Assembly: GCA_027082925.1 (NCBI GenBank)
Contig: JALWTD010000011.1
Span: 62,001-126,000 of the forward strand
Reading direction: 5' to 3'
Length of the DNA: 64,000 nt
Origin: Flavobacteriaceae bacterium
GTDB taxonomy: Bacteria > Bacteroidota > Bacteroidia > Flavobacteriales > Flavobacteriaceae
Numbering within the stretch: the stretch's first letter is position 1; each line of letters begins with the position of its first letter. Positions 33,985 through 43,066 of this stretch are shown piece by piece. The translations under genes and the position numbers were made by a program. The notes under the pieces are model-generated. The model saw only the letters and a list, made by a program, of their open reading frames with translations. It ran no database searches and was not told where the DNA came from.

Positions 33985-34899
33985 ATGGTAAATAAATGGT
34001 TTGTAATTATTAATCCTACTTCAGGAAATAATGCGGCAACTAAAAACTGGGAAAATATTTACAACGAATTAAAATCACAAGGTTTTAACTTTGAATTTAA
34101 ATTTACAGAATATAAAAATCACTCTATAAAATTAGTACAAAATGCTATAAATAAAGGTTTCACAAAATTTATTTGTGTTGGAGGAGATGGTACTTTACAC
34201 AATATTGTAAATGGTGTTTTAAAAACAAAAAGCAATTTAATAGCTAATGTAATAATTGGTATTATACCTATTGGAACCGGTAACGATTGGGTTAAAACAT
34301 ATGCTATTTCTAACAATATAAAAGAAGCAGTACTTACTATTAAAAATAAAAAAATATTTAAGCAGGATATTGGTAGAATTTATATAGAATCAGAAAATAA
34401 AGAAGTATTTTTTAACAATTTAGCCGGTGTTGGATTTGATGGTTACGTAGTTAATAACATTATTAAATATAAAAAATTAGGTTCATTAGCTTACATTATT
34501 GCAGCGCTTGTAGGTATATTTAAGTTTAAAAGAAGTCTTTTACATATTGAGTTTAATAACAGTATTGTTAAAGAAAAAACTTTAATGCTTCTTATAGGTT
34601 TATGTAAATATTCAGGAGGAGGAATGCAGTTAACTAAAAATCCTTCTTTAAATGACGGATTATTTGATATTACCTTTATTAAAAAAATTACATTTTTTAC
34701 ACTTATAAAAAATATTAGAAATATTTTTAATGGTCATTTAACAAATCATAAACTTGTTAAAACCTATAAAACTTCAAAAATTACCGTAAAAAATTTAGAT
34801 ACCAAAAATGTATTTATTCAGGCTGATGGAGAACTGGTAGGTACTCATAATTTTACGGTAACAATACTTCCTGAAAAATTAAATTTTATAGTAAATTAA
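33985..34899 (+). CDS. Diacylglycerol/lipid kinase (DagK/YegS family)
   Basis: 304 residues. The NAD-kinase-like catalytic domain starts with WFVIINPTSGN, carries the nucleotide-binding GGDGTLHNIVNG and the IIPIGTGNDW motif, and continues into the beta-sandwich C-terminal domain with FIQADGEL. This family phosphorylates diacylglycerol or similar lipids, feeding phosphatidic acid into phospholipid synthesis. Whether it acts on diacylglycerol or another lipid cannot be settled from sequence. It starts the predominantly plus-strand half of the window and ends 26 bases before an ECF-type promoter. Confidence 0.9.
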   Translation: MVNKWFVIINPTSGNNAATKNWENIYNELKSQGFNFEFKFTEYKNHSIKLVQNAINKGFTKFICVGGDGTLHNIVNGVLKTKSNLIANVIIGIIPIGTGNDWVKTYAISNNIKEAVLTIKNKKIFKQDIGRIYIESENKEVFFNNLAGVGFDGYVVNNIIKYKKLGSLAYIIAALVGIFKFKRSLLHIEFNNSIVKEKTLMLLIGLCKYSGGGMQLTKNPSLNDGLFDITFIKKITFFTLIKNIRNIFNGHLTNHKLVKTYKTSKITVKNLDTKNVFIQADGELVGTHNFTVTILPEKLNFIVN

Positions 34900-34925
34900 A
34901 AATGTTAAAATTTTCTTAATATAAT

Positions 34926-34951
34926 TGTAACAACTACCTAAATACATCGTC
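34926..34951 (+). promoter_or_regulatory. Putative ECF-sigma-type promoter
   Basis: TGTAAC at 34926-34931 and CGTC at 34948-34951 are separated by 16 bases. This matches the GTAAC/CGTC pattern used by extracytoplasmic-function sigma factors and is unlike the TAnnTTTG boxes elsewhere in the window. It lies 24 bases ahead of a small membrane peptide frame. Confidence 0.45.
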
Positions 34952-34974
34952 TTTATAATAACTATCTACCTGTT

Positions 34975-35133
34975 ATGAATCGATTGTATAAAATAATCTT
35001 ATTTTTCATCTTTATTTTTATTCTAGGAATTTTTTTTTCTATTAAAGGTATTAACGCTGCATTTAACACAACAAATACACCTAATACTATTTCTTATAAT
35101 ATTTTAAAAAATATACATAAAGTTAGTTATTAA
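34975..35133 (+). CDS. Possible 52-aa membrane peptide under an ECF-type promoter
   Basis: A 52-codon frame, MNRLYKIILFFIFIFILGIF then a polar Thr/Asn-rich tail (NAAFNTTNTPNTISYN) ending HKVSY. One hydrophobic helix with two basic residues before it suggests a membrane-inserted or weakly secreted peptide. The short gap from the ECF-like promoter would give a leader of under 20 bases. Codon use is as AT-rich as the surroundings. I know of no family. It is a candidate for a stress-induced small membrane protein, but evidence for translation is only circumstantial. Confidence 0.42.
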   Translation: MNRLYKIILFFIFIFILGIFFSIKGINAAFNTTNTPNTISYNILKNIHKVSY

Positions 35134-35575
35134 CACTAATTAATATAATAAAGAAAATATATTTTTAAATTAAAAAAATATGATTGTTATTATATAGTGT
35201 TAATATCTACAATAAATTTTTAGCTATTGATTTGTATTTGTCATTTATCAATACTTATTAACACTTTTTTAAAAAGTAATAAGTTAAAAATCAATATAGA
35301 TATGGTAGTTATTAACATAATTTTAGATTACATAATTCACATTAAATTTTAATAAAAAAAAATTAATATTTGTTTATAACCTATTAAATATTTGTTTAAA
35401 ACTTCTTCTTAAAAAGGAATAAAAAAATTTGCGTATTAACTACTAATTTTTGTAATAGATAATTTTATTTAATTATCAAAAAATAGTTTTAAATTTTAAC
35501 TATAAAATTATTCACATTATGTATAAAATCTAATCTTACTGAAAATCAATACTTTGTATAAAAATATTAACAATG
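35120..35575. other. AT-rich gene-free region, candidate chromosomal replication origin
   Basis: About 450 bases without a gene. One exact DnaA box, TTATTCACA, is at 35508-35516. TTATTAACA, one mismatch from it, occurs at 35127-35135, 35255-35263 and 35309-35317. Related sequences lie at 35197-35205 (GTGTTAATA, reverse) and 35565-35572 (TATTAACA), and TAATTCACA at 35333-35341. Long A/T tracts (around 35341-35400) could serve as an unwinding element. The predominant coding strand changes here. The parts are seen directly; origin function is inference, and AT-rich DNA produces such matches by chance. Confidence 0.4.
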
Positions 35576-35606
35576 GTATTTTTATATGTTAATAGTATTG
35601 AATTTG

Positions 35607-35614
35607 TACTTTTG
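35607..35614 (+). promoter_or_regulatory. Putative -7 promoter box for rpiB
   Basis: TACTTTTG, an exact TAnnTTTG match, 30 bases before the ATG at 35645. It lies inside the possible longer reading frame from 35573, which argues that the shorter start is correct. Confidence 0.6.
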
Positions 35615-35644
35615 TACTTTATAATATATAAAATAATATACGTA

Positions 35645-36082
35645 ATGGTAATAGCAATTGGAAATGATCATGCAGGAACAAATTATAAATTTGAAATTGT
35701 AAAACATTTAGAGCATAAAGGATTTACAGTTTTAAATTTTGGAACCGACACTACAGATAGTATGGATTATCCAGATACAATTCATTTAGTAGCAAATGCA
35801 GTTGAAAATAATGAAGCAACTTTTGGAATTATTTTATGCGGAAGTGGTAATGGTGCACAAATTACAGCAAATAAACATCAAAAAATTAGAGCAGCTTTAT
35901 GTTGGAATAATGAATTAGTAGAATTAGCTAGGTTACACAACAATGCTAATATTTTAAGTATTCCTGCTAGATTTGTTTCTTTACATCAAGCACTTCATTT
36001 TGTAGATATATTTTTAAACACATCGTTTGAAGGAGGTAGACACCAAAAAAGAGTCGCTAAAATTCCTGTAAAATGTAATTAA
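35645..36082 (+). CDS. rpiB: Ribose-5-phosphate isomerase B
   Basis: 145 residues from the ATG at 35645 (MVIAIGNDHAGTNYKFEI). An upstream ATG at 35573 would add 24 hydrophobic residues not found in the family and would place the promoter inside the gene. RpiB interconverts ribose-5-phosphate and ribulose-5-phosphate. GNDHAG opens the active site, DYPDTIHLVA follows, and GIILCGSGNGAQITANKH holds the catalytic Cys and the anion hole. NNANILSIPARF completes the signature. It begins a tight plus-strand run with the cation transporter and GNAT genes. Confidence 0.95.
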   Translation: MVIAIGNDHAGTNYKFEIVKHLEHKGFTVLNFGTDTTDSMDYPDTIHLVANAVENNEATFGIILCGSGNGAQITANKHQKIRAALCWNNELVELARLHNNANILSIPARFVSLHQALHFVDIFLNTSFEGGRHQKRVAKIPVKCN

Positions 36083-36101
36083 TATTTTAAGTTAATTTAT
36101 A

Positions 36102-37010
36102 ATGGGACACAATCATACGCACCATCACCCTACAGTAACTGGAAAAAATTTACTTTTTTCAATTATTTTAAACATTATAATTACTATACTACAAGTTATT
36201 GGAGGTTTTATATCTGGAAGTTTATCTTTAATATCAGATGCAGTTCATAATTTTTCAGATGTTATTTCATTAATAATTAGTTATATAGCAAATTTACTTA
36301 CACGTAAAAAAAAACAAACATTAAAACAAACTTTTGGTTATAAGCGTGCCGAAATTATTGCTGCTTTTATTAATGGTACATCACTAATTGTAATTGCTAT
36401 TTTTTTAGGAATTGAAGCTGTTAAACGTTTTAATACACCTCATCAAATTAACAGTAATATTGTTATTTGGCTTGCAATAGTTGGTATTATTGTAAATGGA
36501 TTAAGTGTATTGTTATTAAAAAATGATGCTGAGCATAACTTAAATATGAAATCGGCATATTTACACTTACTTACCGATATGCTTACTTCAGTAGCTGTTT
36601 TAGTAGGTGGTTTACTTATGAAGTTTTACCAAGTTTTTTGGGTAGATGCTGTACTTACATTAATTATTTCGGTGTACTTAATTTATGTTAGTTGGAGTGT
36701 TTTAGTAGACTCATTAAAAATATTAATGTTATTTGCTCCAGTACACATTAAAATTAATGATGTAGAAAAAGAAGTACTAAAAGTAAAAGAAATTCGAAAT
36801 ATTCATCACGTACATATTTGGCAACTAAACGATCACGACTGTCATTTTGAAGCTCATATAGAGTTTAAAAAAGATATTAAACTATCAGAATTTGATCTTG
36901 TTTGTGAAAAAGTTGAAAAAATTCTTTTAGAAAAATTTCAAATAAATCATTGCAATTTACAGCCTGAGTATAACAGAGACGATATAAAAGATTTTATCAT
37001 TCAAGATTAA
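36102..37010 (+). CDS. Cation diffusion facilitator (zinc/cobalt/cadmium efflux type)
   Basis: 302 residues with six membrane helices. The metal site is visible as DAVHNFSDVISLI on helix 2 and HLLTDMLTSVAVL on helix 5, the HxxxD pairs of CzcD/ZnT-type transporters. A His-rich N-terminus (MGHNHTHHHP) and a C-terminal cytoplasmic domain with NIHHVHIWQLNDHDCHFEAH add metal-binding residues. It should export divalent metal ions, probably zinc, by proton antiport. It starts 19 bases after rpiB and ends one base before the GNAT gene. Confidence 0.95.
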   Translation: MGHNHTHHHPTVTGKNLLFSIILNIIITILQVIGGFISGSLSLISDAVHNFSDVISLIISYIANLLTRKKKQTLKQTFGYKRAEIIAAFINGTSLIVIAIFLGIEAVKRFNTPHQINSNIVIWLAIVGIIVNGLSVLLLKNDAEHNLNMKSAYLHLLTDMLTSVAVLVGGLLMKFYQVFWVDAVLTLIISVYLIYVSWSVLVDSLKILMLFAPVHIKINDVEKEVLKVKEIRNIHHVHIWQLNDHDCHFEAHIEFKKDIKLSEFDLVCEKVEKILLEKFQINHCNLQPEYNRDDIKDFIIQD

Positions 37011-37011
37011 A

Positions 37012-37467
37012 ATGATGCAAGTAATTATTAAAACTTTTTCAGAACTTACTTTAAACGAACTTTATAAAATTTTACAATTACGTTCTGAAGTTTTTGTTGT
37101 AGAACAAGATTGTATATATCAAGATATTGATGATAAAGACCAAAAAGCACTACATATTATAGGTTTTAAGAATAATAAAATTATAGCATATACTCGCGTG
37201 TTTAAATCGGGTGATTATTTTTCTCTCGCTAGTATTGGTAGGGTAGTAGTTAAAAAAACAGAACGAACATATGGATATGGGCACGTTATTCTTAAAGAAT
37301 CAATAAAATGTATTCAAAAAATATTTAAAGAAGATAAAATTAAAATATCTGCTCAAACGTATTTAAAAAAATTTTATGAATCTCATGGTTTTATAAAAAC
37401 AGGTGAAGAATATTTAGAAGATGGTATTCCACACATAGCAATGATATTAAATACGGAAAACTCATGA
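37012..37467 (+). CDS. GNAT family acetyltransferase, ElaA-like
   Basis: 151 residues. LRSEVFVVEQDCIYQDIDDK is the N-terminal signature of the ElaA subgroup, followed by ALHIIGF, a strand ending SIGRVVVK, the acetyl-CoA-binding turn YGYGHVILKES and the final YESHGFIKTGEEYLEDGIPH. The substrate is unknown. The first of two consecutive ATG codons lies one base after the transporter stop. The last bases overlap the next start as ATGA, so translation is coupled. Confidence 0.88.
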   Translation: MMQVIIKTFSELTLNELYKILQLRSEVFVVEQDCIYQDIDDKDQKALHIIGFKNNKIIAYTRVFKSGDYFSLASIGRVVVKKTERTYGYGHVILKESIKCIQKIFKEDKIKISAQTYLKKFYESHGFIKTGEEYLEDGIPHIAMILNTENS

Positions 37468-37949
37468 ATTTATCAAAACAGTTGGTAAAACAGTTTAAAG
37501 AAATTTATTTAACAGGTAATTGGGTAGTAGCAACAAACCTAAAAGCTCAATTATTAGATATTAACTGGGAGCAGGCCACTGTAAAAATAGGTTCTTTAAA
37601 TAATATAGCAGATCTTGTTTTTCATTTAAACTATTATATTAAAGGAGTATTAGATGTATTAAAAGGAGGTACGCTAACTATTAGAGATAAATACAGCTTT
37701 AACACTCCTTCAATTACTTCAGAAAAAGATTGGAACACCTTAAGAACTGAAATAATAAATAATGCACAAGAATTTGTTTGTATTTTAGAACAGTTTTCAG
37801 ATGAAGAGTTGAATCAAGTTTTTGTAGATAAAAAATACGGTAGTTATGAGAGAAATATTAGAGTAACTATTGAGCACGGTTATTATCATTTAGGACAGCT
37901 AGTTTTAATAAAAAAAATAATTGTAGAAAAAATTAATACACAATTTTAA
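37464..37949 (+). CDS. DinB-superfamily (DUF1572-like) protein
   Basis: 161 residues, mostly helical. Landmarks are LADLVFHLNYYIKGVLDVL with the first His, DKYSFNTPSI, and the end RVTIEHGYYHLGQLVLIKK, which carries the paired His residues of the four-helix DinB/YfiT metal-binding fold. Proteins of this superfamily include thiol-dependent transferases, but no activity can be assigned. It overlaps the GNAT gene by four bases. Its 3' end also overlaps the convergent PH-domain gene by 17 bases. Confidence 0.78.
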   Translation: MNLSKQLVKQFKEIYLTGNWVVATNLKAQLLDINWEQATVKIGSLNNIADLVFHLNYYIKGVLDVLKGGTLTIRDKYSFNTPSITSEKDWNTLRTEIINNAQEFVCILEQFSDEELNQVFVDKKYGSYERNIRVTIEHGYYHLGQLVLIKKIIVEKINTQF

Positions 37950-38361
37950 TTTCGGGATTTCTTTTTAATATTTCAGAAATAAACATTTCATTGGTTTCAG
38001 GCGAAATATAAATTTCATCATACTTATTAAATTTAACAATCAGTCCATTTCTAGCGGTAGCTGGTTTTAAACCTACCCATAAAGTTTTTCCAACTACAAT
38101 TTCTCTAATCGAGTTTATTTTAATTTTACCTCTCAACGGACCACATTTATATATTAAAAGTTCGTCAGTTAGTTTATAGTTGGTAAAATAAAAGATCCAT
38201 AAAAGAAGTACACTTACAGCGAGTGTTATTACGTGTGGAAATAACACATAAACGCCATTTTTATAAAAGTCGTAAACAATCATTAATGTAAAAACAACAA
38301 CACAAGTGTAAACAATAAAAGCAAATAAAAAACCCCTTTTACTTTTAAATAAAACAGTCAT
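37933..38361 (-). CDS. Small membrane protein with bacterial PH-like domain
   Basis: 142 residues. Two membrane helices (about 10-30 and 35-55) precede a beta-rich segment, TNYKLTDELLIYKCGPLRGK then INSIREIVVGKTL, which matches the bacterial pleckstrin-homology (bPH) layout of short membrane-anchored proteins. Its function is unknown. Its ATG shares a base with the stop codon of the cupin gene upstream (TAATG), so the two are translationally coupled. The 3' end overlaps the convergent DinB-like gene by 17 bases. Confidence 0.72.
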   Translation of the reverse strand: MTVLFKSKRGFLFAFIVYTCVVVFTLMIVYDFYKNGVYVLFPHVITLAVSVLLLWIFYFTNYKLTDELLIYKCGPLRGKIKINSIREIVVGKTLWVGLKPATARNGLIVKFNKYDEIYISPETNEMFISEILKRNPEIKIVY

Positions 38362-38699
38362 TATTCTGTTACTTTAATAACCCTATCAACAGTATCTTGT
38401 TTTGCTAAAGTTAGTCTTACAATACTATCTTTTTTCGCCACTAAATCATGAGGAATATTTGCATCTAAACTTACCAAATCTCCTTTTTTTAATTCATAAG
38501 TAACACCTTCAACACCAAAATTAATAGCACCTTCAAAAATTTCTACTGTAATAGGAAATGAGGTTTTATGTTTTTTCATAAATTGATTGTTTCTAAAAAC
38601 AATTCTAATTTCTTTAGTGGTTTCGGTTTCGAACAAAACAGAGATAGCAGGTTTAGTATCATTGTAAATAATATTATTTGTTAAAGAAGCTGTTTTCAT
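38361..38699 (-). CDS. Small cupin-domain protein
   Basis: 112 residues from the ATG at 38699 ([20 protein letters not shown]). An upstream in-frame start at 38732 would add 11 aromatic residues unlike the family. The beta-barrel signature is seen as [18 protein letters not shown], then [29 protein letters not shown], corresponding to cupin motifs 1 and 2. The usual metal-ligand His residues of motif 1 are absent; only the motif 2 His remains (NIPHDL), so metal binding is doubtful. It is coupled to the PH-like gene and divergent from recA. Confidence 0.8.
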   Translation of the reverse strand: MKTASLTNNIIYNDTKPAISVLFETETTKEIRIVFRNNQFMKKHKTSFPITVEIFEGAINFGVEGVTYELKKGDLVSLDANIPHDLVAKKDSIVRLTLAKQDTVDRVIKVTE

Positions 38700-38829
38700 A
38701 ATTAAGAAGTTAAAATAAGAATAATACCACAAAAATACGCAATAATAATTGTAACAGTAAAAGAGTTATTTTAACTCAATAGTTTTTCATAATTTAGCCA
38801 TTCACAATTTTAACTTATTATTTAGCACT

Positions 38830-39834
38830 ATGGCAGAGAATAAAGAAAAAGCAGCAAAATTAAAAGCATTACAGCTTACCTTAGATAAATTAGATAAAGC
38901 CTACGGAAAGGGAACCGTTATGAAAATGGGCGATGTAGCTATTGACGATGTAGATGCAATTTCAACAGGTTCATTAGGATTAGATTTAGCTTTAGGAGTT
39001 GGAGGATATCCTAGAGGTAGAGTTATTGAAATTTACGGTCCTGAATCTTCAGGTAAAACTACTTTAACATTACATGCAATTGCCGAAACTCAAAAGGCAG
39101 GAGGTATAGCAGCTTTTATTGATGCTGAACATGCTTTTGATCGTTTTTATGCTGAAAACCTAGGAGTTGATATAGATAATTTAATTATTTCTCAACCAGA
39201 TTACGGAGAACAAGCGTTAGAAATAGCTGATAACTTAATTAGTTCTGGAGCTATTGATATTGTTGTAATAGATTCTGTTGCTGCATTAACACCTAAAAGT
39301 GAAATAGAAGGTGAAATGGGTGATTCTAAAATGGGATTACACGCAAGATTAATGTCGCAAGCTCTTAGAAAGTTAACAGGTACAATACACAAAACAAACT
39401 GTACCGTAATTTTTATAAACCAGTTACGTGAAAAAATAGGTGTGATGTTTGGAAATCCTGAAACAACAACAGGTGGTAACGCTTTAAAATTTTACGCTTC
39501 AGTTCGTTTAGATATTAGAAGACGTACGCAAATAAAAGATGGTGATAGAGTAGTAGGAAATAGTACTAAAGTAAAAGTTGTTAAAAACAAAGTAGCTCCA
39601 CCATTTCAAACAGCAGAATTTGATATTATGTATGGCGAAGGAATTTCAAAAGTAGGTGAAATTTTAGATTTAGCTGTTGAGTTTGGAATTGTTAAAAAAA
39701 GTGGCTCATGGTTTAGTTACGGAGATACAAAATTAGGACAAGGACGCGATGCTGTTAAAACACTTATTAAAGATAATCCAGAGTTGGCAGAAGAACTGGA
39801 AACCAAAATTAAAGAAGCTATAAACAAGCAATAA
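38830..39834 (+). CDS. recA: Recombinase RecA
   Basis: 334 residues. It catalyses homologous pairing and strand exchange and triggers LexA-type self-cleavage where present. The Walker A motif is GPESSGKTT, Walker B is in [12 protein letters not shown], and [21 protein letters not shown] covers loop L2 and its entry. The sequence is complete and highly conserved. It is a single-gene unit between the divergent cupin gene and the convergent dut gene, and is closed by a strong bidirectional terminator. I found no clear LexA-type operator upstream. Confidence 0.99.
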   Translation: MAENKEKAAKLKALQLTLDKLDKAYGKGTVMKMGDVAIDDVDAISTGSLGLDLALGVGGYPRGRVIEIYGPESSGKTTLTLHAIAETQKAGGIAAFIDAEHAFDRFYAENLGVDIDNLIISQPDYGEQALEIADNLISSGAIDIVVIDSVAALTPKSEIEGEMGDSKMGLHARLMSQALRKLTGTIHKTNCTVIFINQLREKIGVMFGNPETTTGGNALKFYASVRLDIRRRTQIKDGDRVVGNSTKVKVVKNKVAPPFQTAEFDIMYGEGISKVGEILDLAVEFGIVKKSGSWFSYGDTKLGQGRDAVKTLIKDNPELAEELETKIKEAINKQ

Positions 39835-39836
39835 AT

Positions 39837-39873
39837 AAAAAAAACCTTAGTAAAACTTACTAAGGTTTTTTTT
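39837..39873. terminator. Bidirectional terminator between recA and dut
   Basis: Arms 39837-39853 and 39857-39873 are a perfect 17-base inverted repeat with a three-base loop; the A-run and T-run are part of the arms. Confidence 0.9.
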
Positions 39874-39882
39874 ATTGGTTTT

Positions 39883-40314
39883 TTAAACTCCTGTAGAACC
39901 AAACCCTCCGGCGCCGCGCTCGGTTTCACTTAACACCTCAACTTCTTCCCAAACAGCCCGTTCGTGTTTAGCAATTATTAATTGAGCAATACGTTCACCA
40001 TCGTTTATTACAAAATCTTCATTAGATAAATTCACTAAAATAACACCTATTTCACCTCTGTAATCAGCATCAATAGTTCCAGGTGCATTTAGTACGGTAA
40101 TTCCCTTTTTTGCCGCGAGTCCGCTTCGCGGACGAACTTGAGCTTCAGCGCCAACAGGAAGCGCAATAAAAAGACCTGTTTTAACAATGGTACGTTCTAA
40201 AGGTTTTAATGTAATAGGTGCTGAAATATTAGCTCGTATATCCATACCGGCTGAAGCTACAGTTTCGTAATTAGGTAATAAATGTTTTGATTTATTTATA
40301 ATTTGAATTTTCAT
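39883..40314 (-). CDS. dut: Deoxyuridine 5'-triphosphate nucleotidohydrolase
   Basis: 143-residue trimeric dUTPase that removes dUTP and makes dUMP for thymidylate synthesis. The five conserved motifs are in order: [47 protein letters not shown] and the C-terminal GAGGFGSTG arm that closes over the active site. It ends convergently at the recA terminator and begins 17 bases after the stop of the flippase gene, so the two may share a transcript. Confidence 0.97.
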   Translation of the reverse strand: MKIQIINKSKHLLPNYETVASAGMDIRANISAPITLKPLERTIVKTGLFIALPVGAEAQVRPRSGLAAKKGITVLNAPGTIDADYRGEIGVILVNLSNEDFVINDGERIAQLIIAKHERAVWEEVEVLSETERGAGGFGSTGV

Positions 40315-40331
40315 TAAAATATAAGATTTAA

Positions 40332-41792
40332 TTATTTTTTACTTTTTATTATTGTTAGTAAGTCTGTTTTTTCATTCCAAAAAATAAGAGATCCATACAT
40401 TAAAACAAGCCCTGTACTAACCCAGTAGTTTTCTCTAAAATATATAAAAGAGATAAAAGCTATAAATACAGCTACGGTTAAGTAAATACCAGATTTTTTT
40501 AAGTTATACGGAACCGGATAATGTTTTTTTCCAATAAAATAAGATAATAGCATCATACAACCGTATGCTAAAAGAGTTGCCCAAGCCGAAGCTATAAAAC
40601 CAATAACAGGAATTAAAACCACGTTAAAAATAATGGTAATAATAGCTCCAATTATAGAAAACCACATTCCAAATCGTGTTTTATCTGTTAACTTGTACCA
40701 AACAGCTAAATTATGGTAAATGCCCAAAAATAAATTGGCGAGTAAAATAATAGGTACAATAACAATAGCTTCCCAAAAACGCTCATTAATAAACAGTTGT
40801 TTTAGAAAATCAATAAAAACAACAATACCAACAAATACCAAAGAACCTATAATAATAAAGTAGTTTAAAATTTTAGCATACACCTCTTTAGCATTTGCTT
40901 TGCTAGAATTATTAAAAAAGAAAGGTTCAGCTCCAAGTCTAAAAGCCATAATATAAAGGTTCATAAATATAGCGAGCTTATAGCAAGCAGCATAAATACC
41001 CATCGTATTTTTATCTAGCATTCTACCTATTAAAATTTTATCTAAATTTTCGTTAATAACATAAGCAATTCCCGCAACCGCAATAGGCCAACTATAGGTT
41101 ATTATTTTTTTAAGTAATGCACCACTAAATTGCCACTTAAATTTGAGTAAATAAGGAAGTAATAATAAAAATGAAATTGCGCTACCAATAATGTTTGCTA
41201 TAAAAATAAAATTAACCTTAGCGGTACTATTATAGGCTTTTAATAAAAGAGAAGGAATGCTTTTTTCTTCTGATAAGAATTGAGGAATAAATTTTAAGAA
41301 TACCAAGTTTATGGTGACAATAATGGCAACATTTATTAATTTAATAACGGCATATTTTACAGGTTTGTTAGAAGCTCTTAAATAAGCAAAAGGAACCATC
41401 ATTAAAGTATCTATAGCTAAAATGCCAATAAGTAGTTTTAATTGAAGCGGATTGTTTTTAAAATCTAACAATTGCATAAAAGTTTCAGAAAATGTCAATC
41501 CTAAAATCACAAAAACCGAAACAGTAATTAAAATACTAATAAAAACGGTAGAAACTAAGGCATCTTTTTTTTCTTCAGATTTATAAAACCTAAAAAAAGC
41601 TGTTTCCATTCCAAAAGTAAGTAAAACAGCTAGTAACGCTATCCATATATAAAAGTTTGTATTTTCAGCATACGTATTTGTTTGCAACGCATCAGAATGT
41701 ACTTTTACCAATAAAAAATTTATAACTCTAGGTAAAACAGCTGCAATACCGTAAATTATAGTGTCTTTAAAAAAGCGTTTAAGTGTACTCAA
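40332..41792 (-). CDS. Oligosaccharide flippase / polysaccharide biosynthesis membrane protein
   Basis: 486 residues with about 12-14 membrane helices, of the MATE-like polysaccharide transporter superfamily (Wzx/RfbX or MurJ-like). Family landmarks include an N-terminal [20 protein letters not shown], a central [19 protein letters not shown], and C-terminal helices with LAAW-like turns. It probably moves a lipid-linked sugar across the inner membrane. The start is TTG at 41792: an in-frame stop lies 12 bases upstream and the sequence has the usual N-terminus from there. A minus-strand TACTTTTG box at 41828-41835 is the likely promoter. Confidence 0.85.
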   Translation of the reverse strand: MSTLKRFFKDTIIYGIAAVLPRVINFLLVKVHSDALQTNTYAENTNFYIWIALLAVLLTFGMETAFFRFYKSEEKKDALVSTVFISILITVSVFVILGLTFSETFMQLLDFKNNPLQLKLLIGILAIDTLMMVPFAYLRASNKPVKYAVIKLINVAIIVTINLVFLKFIPQFLSEEKSIPSLLLKAYNSTAKVNFIFIANIIGSAISFLLLLPYLLKFKWQFSGALLKKIITYSWPIAVAGIAYVINENLDKILIGRMLDKNTMGIYAACYKLAIFMNLYIMAFRLGAEPFFFNNSSKANAKEVYAKILNYFIIIGSLVFVGIVVFIDFLKQLFINERFWEAIVIVPIILLANLFLGIYHNLAVWYKLTDKTRFGMWFSIIGAIITIIFNVVLIPVIGFIASAWATLLAYGCMMLLSYFIGKKHYPVPYNLKKSGIYLTVAVFIAFISFIYFRENYWVSTGLVLMYGSLIFWNEKTDLLTIIKSKK

Positions 41793-41827
41793 AAGTAAGT
41801 TTTAAATAAAATGATGATATAAAAATA

Positions 41828-41835
41828 CAAAAGTA
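41828..41835 (-). promoter_or_regulatory. Putative -7 promoter box for the flippase gene
   Basis: TACTTTTG on the minus strand, 35 bases upstream of the TTG start at 41792. Confidence 0.5.
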
Positions 41836-41943
41836 AATAACGAATATAATAAATTAAGAGTTCTTTTGAATTATTAAAATTTATTTAGCGTTGCAGATTT
41901 TATAAATAGTAAATTTTTAAGAATACAATTGATTTAGTTTTTT

Positions 41944-41951
41944 TACTTTTG
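41944..41951 (+). promoter_or_regulatory. Putative -7 promoter box for gpsA
   Basis: TACTTTTG, matching TAnnTTTG, 22 bases before the gpsA ATG. Confidence 0.5.
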
Positions 41952-41973
41952 ACTTTCTAAAGGTCAATAAAAA

Positions 41974-42969
41974 ATGAGTAAAAAACCTAAAATAGCCGTT
42001 TTTGGAGGAGGAAGCTGGGCTACAGCAATTGTTAAAATGTTGTGTGAAAACTTAGAACAAGTTGGATGGTATATGAGAAATGAAAATGCAGTAGAGTATA
42101 TTAAAGAAAACGACCATAACCCAAATTATTTAAGCTCGGCACAGTTTGATGTAAAAAAATTAAATATATCAAGTAATATAAACGAGATTGTTAGTTATGC
42201 CGACATATTAATATTTGCAATTCCATCTGCTTTTATAAAAGGAGAGTTGGATAAAATTTCGGTCGATTTTTCTTCAAAAATTATTTTTTCAGCCATCAAA
42301 GGTATAATTCCGGAAAGCGGATTAATTGTAGGTGAACATTTTCATGAAAAGTTTAAAATACCATATAAAAACATAGGTGTTATTACAGGACCTTGTCATG
42401 CCGAAGAGGTTGCTATGGAGCGGTTATCTTATTTAACTATTGCTTGTCAAAATTTAGAGGTTGCTTCAAATTTAAGCAAGTGTTTATCTAGTCATTACAT
42501 AAAAACAAAAACGTCTGATGATATTATAGGTACAGAATATGCTGCGATGCTAAAAAATATATACGCAATAGCTGCCGGAATTGCTCATGGATTAGGATAT
42601 GGAGATAATTTTCAGTCTGTACTAATGTCAAATTCAATTAGAGAAATGAAGCGTTTTATTAAAAAAATTCACAAAATGAAACGCAACATTAATAACTCAG
42701 CATATTTAGGAGATTTACTGGTAACAGGATATTCTACATTTAGTAGAAATAGGATGTTTGGAAATATGATTGGTAAAGGATATACTGTTAAAAGTGCACA
42801 AATGGAAATGAGTATGATTGCCGAAGGTTATTACGCCACCAAAAGTGCTTATATTTTAAATGAAAAAAACAAAGCTAACACTCCAATAATTAATGCGGTT
42901 TATGCTATTTTATATCAGCAAAAAAACCCTAAAAAAGTAATAAAAAAACTTACCGAAAAATTAGATTAA
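41974..42969 (+). CDS. gpsA: NAD(P)H-dependent glycerol-3-phosphate dehydrogenase
   Basis: 331 residues. It reduces dihydroxyacetone phosphate to sn-glycerol-3-phosphate for phospholipid synthesis. The nucleotide-binding start is IAVFGGGSWATAIVKML. The catalytic region has GPCHAEEVAMERLS and EYAAMLKNIYAIAAGIAHGL, where the Lys is the catalytic residue. GDLLVTGYSTFSRNRMFG is the conserved C-domain signature. The length is typical. It is followed by a cold-shock gene that has its own promoter box. Confidence 0.95.
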   Translation: MSKKPKIAVFGGGSWATAIVKMLCENLEQVGWYMRNENAVEYIKENDHNPNYLSSAQFDVKKLNISSNINEIVSYADILIFAIPSAFIKGELDKISVDFSSKIIFSAIKGIIPESGLIVGEHFHEKFKIPYKNIGVITGPCHAEEVAMERLSYLTIACQNLEVASNLSKCLSSHYIKTKTSDDIIGTEYAAMLKNIYAIAAGIAHGLGYGDNFQSVLMSNSIREMKRFIKKIHKMKRNINNSAYLGDLLVTGYSTFSRNRMFGNMIGKGYTVKSAQMEMSMIAEGYYATKSAYILNEKNKANTPIINAVYAILYQQKNPKKVIKKLTEKLD

Positions 42970-43037
42970 ACGGTTGTATAGCAGACATAGAACTCGCTTT
43001 AATTTACCTAAAATTCTTCGATTGATTTTAAAATTGT

Positions 43038-43045
43038 TACCTTTG
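43038..43045 (+). promoter_or_regulatory. Putative -7 promoter box for the cold-shock gene
   Basis: TACCTTTG, an exact TAnnTTTG match, 21 bases before the ATG at 43067. It lies inside the longer alternative frame and supports the shorter start. Confidence 0.6.
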
Positions 43046-43066
43046 AGTATTATATTTAATATCAAA

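Noticed and set aside
35573-35644. N-terminal 24-residue extension of RpiB
   Set aside because: It is hydrophobic, not family-like, and contains the TACTTTTG promoter box. The start at 35645 gives the conserved N-terminus.
42974-43066. 31-residue N-terminal extension of the cold-shock protein
   Set aside because: The canonical MKKGTVKFFN start is at 43067 and the extension holds the promoter box TACCTTTG.
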